Part shown: positions 23,031 to 30,274 of the stretch, in pieces
How the letters are laid out: every line of letters begins with the position of its first letter
Numbering within the stretch: position 1 is the stretch's first letter
DNA from: JAIVGV01 sp035295985
Lineage (GTDB): Bacteria; Acidobacteriota; Blastocatellia; Pyrinomonadales; Pyrinomonadaceae
Direction: 5' to 3'
DNA length: 30,274 bases
Assembly (NCBI GenBank): GCA_035295985.1
Contig: DATHBT010000295.1
Coordinates: 1-30,274, forward strand
Notes under the pieces: model-generated
Database searches by the model: none
The model's input: only the letters and a program-made list of their open reading frames with translations
Told to the model about the DNA's origin: nothing
Translations under genes and position numbers: made by a program

Positions 23031-26000
23031 ATGTCCTCGCTGAACCGCATCCCCCGCGCCGCCCGCACGGCCCTCCTCATCGCCGCCGCCGTACTCTCAC
23101 TCGGCAGCGTTGCCGTGCTCGCCGCCTACGGCCCGTCGCGCTCGCTCGGCGCCGCCTCGGCCGCCCTCTCGCTCCTGGACGCCTTGGCGCGCGTCCCGTC
23201 GGCCGCCGCCCCCGGCGATCAAAGCGGCGTGATCACCCCGAATGCGCTTCAGGCCAACGGCAAAATTGTCTTCAGGAGCAGCAGGGACGGGAACGACGAA
23301 ATCTACGTGATGGACGCGGACGGGTCGAACCAGACCCGGCTCACCAGCAACACTGCCTCTGATCTCGCGCCGGTGTTCAACCACGACGGGAGCAAGATCG
23401 CCTTCATATCCCTCCGCGACGGTGGCAACGCAGAGATTTACGTGATGAACGCGGACGGGACTAGTCAGACACGACTCACCAATAACGCAGCGGTTGACCG
23501 CGAGCCGGCGTTCGATCCAACCGGCGGAAAGATCGCGTTCAGGTCGTCTCGCGACGGCAACAGCGAGATTTACGTGATGGACGCGGACGGGTCGAACCAG
23601 ACCCGCCTGACGAACAACGCCGCCTCCGATAACCTCCCGGTTTACAGCCCCGACGGTGCTAAGCTCGCCTTCGTCTCCGACCGCGACGGCAACAACGAGA
23701 TCTACGTGATGAGCGCCGACGGGTCGAACCAGACGCGGCTCACGAACAACGCTGCCTTCGAGACCCATCCGTCCTTCAGCCCCGACGGTACGAAGATCGC
23801 CTTCATGTCCGACCGCGACGGCAATGATGAAGTGTACGTGATGAACGCCGACGGGACGGGGCAGACGAACCTCTCTAATGACGCCTCCTTCGACAGCGAG
23901 CCGTCCTTCAGCCCCGACGGTACGAAGATCGCGTTCCAGACTTCCCGCGACGGCAACACCGAGATCTACGTGATGAAGGCCGACGGGACGGGGCAGACGA
24001 ACCTCACCAACTCCGCGTCGGGTAGCAACACCTCCCCGTCTTTCCAGACGCTCCTCTCCTGCGCGCCGCCGCCCCCGAACGGCGTCGCGTGGTACCGCGC
24101 CGAAGGGAACGCGAACGACAACCTCGGCTCGAACAACGGCACGGAGCAGGGCGGGTTAACCTACGCCCCGGGCGTGGTCGGCCAGGGGTTCAACTTCGAC
24201 GGCGTGGACGACGCGGTCTTCGTCGGCAACCCGGCCGCCCTCAAGCTGACCACCGGGATCACGATTGAAGCCTGGATCAGACCCCTCGATTTCCCGACGT
24301 CGGGCGAAGCCAAGGCGATTTTGACGAAGTGGGGGCAGAATTTAGCGGGCGATTCGTACGGCCTGTGGACTTACAACGACGGCAGCGGAAACCTGCGGCT
24401 CTTAGGCGTGGTCAATCGGACGAACGGGACCGAGGAGGGCATAGGCGCGGGCAACATCCCACTCGACACGTTCAGCCACGTCGCCATGACCTACGACGGG
24501 GCGACCGGCGACTTCAAGCTCTACCTTAATGGAACGCAGATCGGGGCCAACAACTTCGGCGCGGCGAACATACTTGCCACTGACAATGATGTGAGCATCG
24601 GGCACGAAGAGTCGAATAAGCCCCGCCACTTCAACGGCAAGATTGACGAGGTCGAGGTTTACAGCCGCGCCCTCTCCGCCACCGAAGTCAAAAACATCTA
24701 CGACGCCAAGAACGCGGGCAAGTGCCTCGCGACGGGCCAGACCATCGCGGCCTCGAACACGAACGACAGCGGCCCCGGCTCGCTCCGCCAGGCCATCCTC
24801 GACGCCAACGCCAGTCCCGGCACGCAGACCATCACGTTCAGCATTCCGGGCAGCGGCGTCCGCACCATCAGCCCGACCTCCGCGCTCCCGACGATCACCG
24901 ATCCGCTAATCATCGACGGCTCGACGCAGCCCGGCTACACGAACGCCCCGCTCATCGAACTCGACGGCTCGACGGCGGGCGGTAACGGGCTGAACATCAC
25001 GGCGGGCGGTTCGACCGTCCGCGCGCTCGCCATCAACCGCTTCTCGGGCAGCGGCATCGCGATGCAAACGAACGGCGGCAACACCATCGCCGGTTGCTAC
25101 ATCGGCACGAACGCCGCCGGCACCGCGGGGGGGCAGGGGAACGGCAACGGGATCAGCATCACCGGCGGTTCGACCAACAACACCGTCGGCGGCACAACCG
25201 CCGCCGCGCGCAACGTCATCTCGGCCAACGCGGGCAACGGCGTGTTTGTTTCCGGCAGCAACGTCAGCGGCAATCTGATCGCCGGCAACTACCTCGGCAC
25301 GGACGCCGCCGGCACAGCCGCGCTCGCCGGCAGCGTCGGCGTGCGCTTCGACAACAACGCGAACAACAACACCGTGGGCGGCACGGCGGCGGCGGCGCGC
25401 AACGTCATCTCCGGCTTCAGCAATGCCGGCGTGTTCCTGACGGGCGGGGCCACCGCGAACACCGTTCAGGGCAACTACATCGGCACGGACGCCGCCGGCA
25501 CATCCGGTCTCGCCAACGCCTTTGACGGCATCCAGATCAGCGGCGCGAGCGGCAACTCTATCGGCGGGACGGCGGCGGGCACCGGCAACCTCTTCGCCTT
25601 CAACGGGCGCAACGGCATGCGCGTCGACAGCGGCAACGCGAACGCGCTCCGCGGCAACACCTTCCACTCGAACGGCACTCTCGGCATCGAGTTAGGCGCC
25701 GACGATGTCGTGACGGCGAACGACGCGGGCGACGCCGACACCGGCGCGAACAACTTACAGAACTTCCCCGTCCTCACCTCGGCCGCGGCCTCCGGCGGCA
25801 ACACGACCGTCTCCGGCACGCTCAACTCGGCGGCCTCGACGCAGTACGCCGTCGAGTTCTTCTCCAACGCCTCGTGCGACGCCTCGGGCAACGGCGAGGG
25901 GCGCACGTTCCTCGGCTCCACCTCCGTGACGACCAACGGAAGTGGCAACGCCTCCATCAACGCGACGCTGACGACGGCGACCCCGGCGGGCGAGTTCGTC

Positions 26001-29000
26001 ACGGCGACGGCCACCGACCCGAGCGGGAACACGTCGGAGTTCTCCGCCTGCGTGACCGCCTCGGGCGCGGCCGTCCCCGCGGGCACGCTGATCATCAGCG
26101 AGTTCCGCCTGCGCGGCCCGAGCGGCGCCGACGATGAGTTCGTCGAGATTTACAACAACACGAACAGCGATCAGATCGTCAGCGCGCCCGACGGCTCGGC
26201 CGGCTACACGGTCGTCGCGTCGGACGGCGTCGCGCGCTTCACCATCCCGAACGGCACGGTCATCCCCGCGCGCGGCCACTACCTCGGCGTCAACTCCGTG
26301 GGCTACTCCCTCACGAGCTATCCGGCCGGCAGCGGCACGACCGCCACCGGCGACTCCACCTACACGACCGGCATCCCCGACAACGCCGGCATTGCCCTCT
26401 TCAGCACCTCGAACGCGGCCAACTTCGCGCTCGCCAACCGAATCGACGCTGTCGGCTCAGCCGGCGAGTCCAACATCCTCTACAAGGAGGGGGTGGGATA
26501 CCCCAACCACGCCTCCGTCGCCACCGACCACGCCTTCGTGCGTAAGCTCACGGCCGGCAACCCGCAGGACACCAACGACAACCAGGCCGACTTCCGCGTC
26601 GTCGATACCAACGGCTCGAACATGTGTACCTCGGCGAACGGCTTCGATTGCCAGCGCCTCGGCGCGCCGGGGCCGGAGAACTTGTCGAGCACCGTGCGCG
26701 GCGCGCTGCCCGACGGCAACGGGATCAACGTCTCGCTCCTCGACCCTGCGGCGGCGGCCGACGCCGCGCCCAACTTCGTCCGCGACATGACGCCCGACAT
26801 GAACGCCACCCAAGGCACGATCAACGTCCGGCGCAAGCTGACCAACAACACGGGCCAGACGCTGACGCGCTTGCGCTTCCGCATCACTGACATCACCACC
26901 TTCCCCTCCCCGGTGGGAACCGCCGACCTGCGCGTGCTCTCTTCGGCCGACTCTGTGGTGACGACCAGCGGCGGGCCGGTCAGCGTCTCCGGCACGACGC
27001 TCGAACAGCCGCCCTCGCAACCCAACGGCGGCGGCGTCAACTCCACCCTCTCGGTCGGGACGATCACACTGGGGACGCCGCTCGCGCCGGGGGCGAGCGT
27101 GGACGTGCAACTCACCTTCGGGGTGGAGCAGGACGGGACGTACCTCGTCAAGACCGACCTGCCGCTAACCGTCTCCAGCCTGCCCGTCTGCGTCGCCCCG
27201 CCCTCGAACCTCGTCGCCTGGTATCCCGGCGACGGCAACGCCTTCGACATCCAGGGCGCGAACCACGGCACGTTGCAGAACGGCGCGACGTTCGCCGCCG
27301 GGCAGGTCGGCCAAGCGTTCAGCTTCGATGGCGTTGACGACTATGTGAGAATCAACGACGCGCCCGTGCTCGACATCACGGGTGACCTCACCATCGACGC
27401 CTGGATCAATCCGTCGGGCAGTTTCGGCGGCGGCGTGACTATCGTCACCAAGCGCGACGCCGACAACAGTGACGTGACCTACGACCTGTACCTCGGGCCG
27501 GACGGGAGGCTTAACTTCGCCTCGCAGCAGGGCGGTGGGGGATTCATCGCGGTGACCACATCCGCAGCGATCCCCCAGAACCAGTGGACGCACGTAGCCG
27601 CGGCGATTGCAGGCGCCAATCTCAAGCTCTACGTCAACGGCGTGGAGAGCGCGTCGAACACGACGTATCCGGCGCGCACGGCGTCTGACGGGCCGCTGAC
27701 CATCGGCGCGACCGAGGCTACGACCTGCCCCGGCGGCGCCTGCGGCTTCTTCCCCGGCCTGATCGACGAGGTAGAAATCTTCACCCGCGGCCTCTCGGCC
27801 GCCGAAGTTCAGGCCATCTACAACGCAGACACCGCCGGCAAGTGCAAGTCGGCCGCGGCGGCTGTCCTCTCCGTCACGAACACGAACGACTCGGGCGCAG
27901 GCTCGCTCCGGCAGGCGATCCTCGACTCGAACGCCAACGCGGGCACGCAGACTATCGCCTTCCAGATTCCGGGGGCGGGGCCGCACACCATCACGCCGGC
28001 GTCGGCGTTGCCGAACATCACCGCGCCGGTCGTCATCGACGGCTACACGCAGCCCGGTTCGTCGCCCAATACGTTAGCCACCGGCAACGACGCCGCTCTC
28101 AAGATCGAACTGAACGGCACGAGCGCCGGGGCGGCCAGCGGCCTCCGCTTCACCGTCGGCGGCTCGACCATCCGCGGCCTCGTCATCAACCGCTTCCAGC
28201 AGCACGGCATCCTGCTGTTCGGCGGCTCCGCGAGCACCATCGAAGGCAATTTCATCGGCACCGATCCTTCCGGCGCGAGCGATCTCGGCAACACGTTCGC
28301 CGGCGTCCGCATCACCAACTCGGACAACAACCTGATCGGCACGACCACGCCCGCGGGCCGCAACCTCATCTCCGGCAACAACGAGACGGCCGTCTTCCTC
28401 GAAAGCGGCTCGAACGGCAACCTGATCCGCAACAACTACCTCGGCACGAACGCCGCCGGAACCTCGGCCGTCCCCAACGTCTCCGCGGGCATCTCCATCG
28501 GCTTCGACAGCGGCAACACCATCGGCGGCACCAACGCCGCAGCGCGCAACGTCATCTCCGGCAACGGCGGCGACGGCGTGAAGATCAACGGCGCGGGCGC
28601 GGACTCGAACGTCGTCTCCGGCAACTACATCGGCACGAAATCGGACGGCACGACCGCGCTCGCCAACACGGTCGCCGGCGTCCGCATCGCGATCTCGGCC
28701 GCCAACAACACGGTGGGCGGAACGGGCGCGGGCGCGGGCAACGTCATCGCCTTCAACGGCAACGACGGCGTTTACGTCGGGCCGGACGCCGGCACCGGCA
28801 ACGCCGTCCGCGCTAACTCCATCTTCTCGAACGGCGCGCTCGGAATCGACATCGGCCCCGACGGCATCACCGCCAACGACGCGGGCGACCCGGACACCGG
28901 CCCGAACAACCTACAGAACTTCCCAGTCCTCAGCGCGGTCACCTCGATGGGCGCCAGCACCCGCGTACAGGGCACGCTCAACTCCACAGCCAACACGCAG

Positions 29001-30274
29001 TTCTCAATCGAGTTCTTCTCCAACGCCGGATTCTGCGACGCCGCGGGCAACGGCGAGGGCAAGACCTTCCTCGGCTCGACCTCCGTGACCACGGACGGCT
29101 CGGGCAACGCCGCCTTCGACACGACCCTTTCGAGCGGCGTCACAGTCGGCGACGTGGTGACGGCGACGACTACCGACCCTTCCGGCAACACCTCCGAGTT
29201 CTCCGCCTGCCAGACGGCCCTCGCGCCCGAGATGAACGTCAAGGGCAACAACACTTCAATCGCAGACGGCGACACCACGCCCTCCGCCGCCGATCACACA
29301 GACTTCGGAACGGCTTCAACCGGCACGGTCTCGCGCACCTTCACGATTGAGAACACGGGTGGCGTCGGGCTTAACCTGACGGGCACGCCGAAGGTCTCTG
29401 TCACCGGCGCGAACGCGTCGGACTTCGCCGTCATGGCGCAGCCCTCCTCGCCGGTCGCCGGCGGCGGCACGACCACCTTCACCGTCCAGTTCGCGCCGAC
29501 CGCGCCGGGCGCGCGCGCCGCCACGTTGAGCATCGCCAACGACGACGCGGACGAGAACCCCTACGACTTCTCGATCCATGGCACGGGCCAGGCTTTCGTC
29601 GTCCGCAACACCGCCGACTCCGGCGCAGGCTCGCTCCGCCAGGCCATCACGGACGCCAACGCCAACGCGGGCACCGACACCGTCTCATTCAACATCCCCG
29701 GCTCGGGCGTGCAGACCATCGCGCCGGCCTCGGGCCTGCCGGCCGTCACCAGCCCCGTCGTCATAGACGGCACGACGCAGCCCGGCTACGCCGGCTCGCC
29801 CCTCGTCGAGCTGAACGGCACGAGCGCCGGGGCCAGCGCGAGCGGCCTGACGATCTCCGGGGGCGGTACGACCGTGCGCGGCCTCGTCATCAACCGCTTC
29901 AACGGCGCCGGCGTCAACATCACGACGGCCGGCGGCAACACCATCGAGGGCTGCTACGTCGGCACGAACGCGGCGGGCACGGCGGCGTCCGCCAACAGCT
30001 CGAACGGGATCTTCATCTCGTCCGCCAACAACACCGTCGGCGGCACCATGCCCGCGCAGCGCAACGTCGTCGGCGGCAACACGGGCGGCGGCGTCGGCAT
30101 CAGTGGCGCGGGCGCGACCGGAAACCAGGTGAGCGGCAACTACGTCGGCACGAACGCGGCGGGCACGGCGGCCGTCGGCAACGGCGGCGCGGGCGTCTTT
30201 ATCATCTTAGGCGCAACCGGCAACACCGTCGGCGGCACGGCGGCGGGCGCTGGCAACATCATCAGCGGCAGCAC
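23031..30274 (+). CDS. Giant secreted modular protein (TolB propeller, LamG, beta-helix, lamin-tail), 3' truncated
   Basis: One frame stays open from ATG 23031 to the window edge, at least 2414 codons; spot checks at ten points show no frameshift. In order: a hydrophobic signal segment (residues about 14-34); six PD40/TolB-like repeats (about 79-340, motif DGNSEIYVMDADGSNQTRLT); LamG 1 (about 344-566); beta-helix 1 opening NTNDSGPGSLRQAI (about 574-1010); lamin-tail plus C-block (about 1020-1382); LamG 2 (about 1386-1606); beta-helix 2 (about 1610-2064); choice-of-anchor D domain (about 2067-2187); beta-helix 3 (from about 2189). LamG and beta-helix domains commonly bind or modify polysaccharides; here no catalytic residues can be assigned, so adhesion or surface display is inferred. 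The start is fixed by an in-frame stop just upstream. Confidence 0.88.
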   Translation, partial: MSSLNRIPRAARTALLIAAAVLSLGSVAVLAAYGPSRSLGAASAALSLLDALARVPSAAAPGDQSGVITPNALQANGKIVFRSSRDGNDEIYVMDADGSNQTRLTSNTASDLAPVFNHDGSKIAFISLRDGGNAEIYVMNADGTSQTRLTNNAAVDREPAFDPTGGKIAFRSSRDGNSEIYVMDADGSNQTRLTNNAASDNLPVYSPDGAKLAFVSDRDGNNEIYVMSADGSNQTRLTNNAAFETHPSFSPDGTKIAFMSDRDGNDEVYVMNADGTGQTNLSNDASFDSEPSFSPDGTKIAFQTSRDGNTEIYVMKADGTGQTNLTNSASGSNTSPSFQTLLSCAPPPPNGVAWYRAEGNANDNLGSNNGTEQGGLTYAPGVVGQGFNFDGVDDAVFVGNPAALKLTTGITIEAWIRPLDFPTSGEAKAILTKWGQNLAGDSYGLWTYNDGSGNLRLLGVVNRTNGTEEGIGAGNIPLDTFSHVAMTYDGATGDFKLYLNGTQIGANNFGAANILATDNDVSIGHEESNKPRHFNGKIDEVEVYSRALSATEVKNIYDAKNAGKCLATGQTIAASNTNDSGPGSLRQAILDANASPGTQTITFSIPGSGVRTISPTSALPTITDPLIIDGSTQPGYTNAPLIELDGSTAGGNGLNITAGGSTVRALAINRFSGSGIAMQTNGGNTIAGCYIGTNAAGTAGGQGNGNGISITGGSTNNTVGGTTAAARNVISANAGNGVFVSGSNVSGNLIAGNYLGTDAAGTAALAGSVGVRFDNNANNNTVGGTAAAARNVISGFSNAGVFLTGGATANTVQGNYIGTDAAGTSGLANAFDGIQISGASGNSIGGTAAGTGNLFAFNGRNGMRVDSGNANALRGNTFHSNGTLGIELGADDVVTANDAGDADTGANNLQNFPVLTSAAASGGNTTVSGTLNSAASTQYAVEFFSNASCDASGNGEGRTFLGSTSVTTNGSGNASINATLTTATPAGEFVTATATDPSGNTSEFSACVTASGAAVPAGTLIISEFRLRGPSGADDEFVEIYNNTNSDQIVSAPDGSAGYTVVASDGVARFTIPNGTVIPARGHYLGVNSVGYSLTSYPAGSGTTATGDSTYTTGIPDNAGIALFSTSNAANFALANRIDAVGSAGESNILYKEGVGYPNHASVATDHAFVRKLTAGNPQDTNDNQADFRVVDTNGSNMCTSANGFDCQRLGAPGPENLSSTVRGALPDGNGINVSLLDPAAAADAAPNFVRDMTPDMNATQGTINVRRKLTNNTGQTLTRLRFRITDITTFPSPVGTADLRVLSSADSVVTTSGGPVSVSGTTLEQPPSQPNGGGVNSTLSVGTITLGTPLAPGASVDVQLTFGVEQDGTYLVKTDLPLTVSSLPVCVAPPSNLVAWYPGDGNAFDIQGANHGTLQNGATFAAGQVGQAFSFDGVDDYVRINDAPVLDITGDLTIDAWINPSGSFGGGVTIVTKRDADNSDVTYDLYLGPDGRLNFASQQGGGGFIAVTTSAAIPQNQWTHVAAAIAGANLKLYVNGVESASNTTYPARTASDGPLTIGATEATTCPGGACGFFPGLIDEVEIFTRGLSAAEVQAIYNADTAGKCKSAAAAVLSVTNTNDSGAGSLRQAILDSNANAGTQTIAFQIPGAGPHTITPASALPNITAPVVIDGYTQPGSSPNTLATGNDAALKIELNGTSAGAASGLRFTVGGSTIRGLVINRFQQHGILLFGGSASTIEGNFIGTDPSGASDLGNTFAGVRITNSDNNLIGTTTPAGRNLISGNNETAVFLESGSNGNLIRNNYLGTNAAGTSAVPNVSAGISIGFDSGNTIGGTNAAARNVISGNGGDGVKINGAGADSNVVSGNYIGTKSDGTTALANTVAGVRIAISAANNTVGGTGAGAGNVIAFNGNDGVYVGPDAGTGNAVRANSIFSNGALGIDIGPDGITANDAGDPDTGPNNLQNFPVLSAVTSMGASTRVQGTLNSTANTQFSIEFFSNAGFCDAAGNGEGKTFLGSTSVTTDGSGNAAFDTTLSSGVTVGDVVTATTTDPSGNTSEFSACQTALAPEMNVKGNNTSIADGDTTPSAADHTDFGTASTGTVSRTFTIENTGGVGLNLTGTPKVSVTGANASDFAVMAQPSSPVAGGGTTTFTVQFAPTAPGARAATLSIANDDADENPYDFSIHGTGQAFVVRNTADSGAGSLRQAITDANANAGTDTVSFNIPGSGVQTIAPASGLPAVTSPVVIDGTTQPGYAGSPLVELNGTSAGASASGLTISGGGTTVRGLVINRFNGAGVNITTAGGNTIEGCYVGTNAAGTAASANSSNGIFISSANNTVGGTMPAQRNVVGGNTGGGVGISGAGATGNQVSGNYVGTNAAGTAAVGNGGAGVFIILGATGNTVGGTAAGAGNIISGS
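23265..24050 (+). repeat. Six in-frame ~132-bp repeats encoding PD40/TolB propeller blades
   Basis: Units of about 44 codons repeat six times within the giant gene, each with the pattern KIAF-x-S-x-RDGN-x-EIYVM-x-ADG-x-x-QT-x-LTN. Six units match a six-bladed TolB-type propeller. Adjacent copies share long DNA stretches, such as the codons for DADGSNQTR. Confidence 0.85.
24061..29220 (+). repeat. Duplicated LamG-beta-helix super-unit within the giant gene
   Basis: The block 24061-26060 (LamG 1, beta-helix 1) is repeated at 27187-29220 (LamG 2, beta-helix 2), with equivalent SLRQAI motifs about 3.12 kb apart, and a third beta-helix begins at 29595. Inside each helix, GNY(I/L)GTDAAGT-type rungs recur every 186-192 bases (for example at 25101, 25293, 25479; 28254, 28440, 28629; 29958, 30144). 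Confidence 0.8.

Noticed and set aside
25096..30160. Regularly spaced repeats that could look like a CRISPR array
   Set aside because: Units are 186-192 bases, in frame, degenerate at third positions and encode beta-helix rungs; there are no short exact repeats with unique spacers and no cas genes.
23031..30274. A hidden frameshift or stop in the giant open frame
   Set aside because: Frame was checked at about ten points from 23301 to 30231 and always stayed in phase; TTAG and TTGA strings fall out of frame.
1..30274. tRNA, rRNA, phage or integrase genes
   Set aside because: I saw no tRNA-like arms, rRNA sequence, integrase or phage structural gene in either strand, although short RNAs could escape a reading by eye.

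Overview
The window is GC-rich and gene-dense. It carries a mix typical of Acidobacteriota, most likely class Blastocatellia: an Oar-type outer-membrane receptor with an N-terminal carboxypeptidase-regulatory domain, very large secreted modular proteins (BNR and TolB propellers, LamG, parallel beta-helix, lamin-tail, choice-of-anchor D), an M36 metalloprotease with a DUF11 tail, a WD40-caspase fusion, NarL-type two-component pairs and small PilZ-like proteins. The taxonomic placement is inferred from gene content and composition; no marker gene is present.

Layout: (1) 1-1992, 3' end of a secreted BNR-propeller/lamin-tail protein, closed by a 17-bp hairpin. (2) 2198-3769, ComM/YifB AAA ATPase behind a recognisable promoter. 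(3) 3924-7056, signalling module 1: membrane histidine kinase, NarL-type regulator, PilZ-like protein. (4) 7097-11065, secreted M36 metalloprotease with a textbook terminator. (5) 11204-11653, small exported cysteine-containing protein, possibly leaderless. (6) 11830-15462, exported protein with 14 WD40 repeats and a caspase-fold protease domain. (7) 15471-15676, composite inverted-repeat element between convergent genes. (8) 15692-19744 (minus strand), Oar-like TonB-dependent receptor. (9) 19745-20364, divergent intergenic region with two good sigma70-type promoters and no convincing ORF. (10) 20365-22893, signalling module 2: receiver-histidine kinase, NarL-type regulator, PilZ-like protein. 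(11) 23031 to the window edge, one giant open reading frame (at least 2414 codons) of propeller, LamG and beta-helix modules in a duplicated arrangement.

Two themes stand out. First, the signalling module 'histidine kinase, NarL-type regulator, PilZ-like protein' occurs twice, with clearly paralogous regulators and output proteins; each is followed by a gene for a large exported protein. Near-palindromes lie upstream of both PilZ-like genes and are candidate regulator sites. Second, the first and last proteins share a lamin-tail module with exact 24-26 nt DNA identities, suggesting module shuffling among surface proteins. The strongest candidates for unusual biology are the exported double-propeller caspase, the duplicated kinase/regulator/PilZ modules, the inverted-repeat element, and the possible unannotated transcript between 20001 and 20364.
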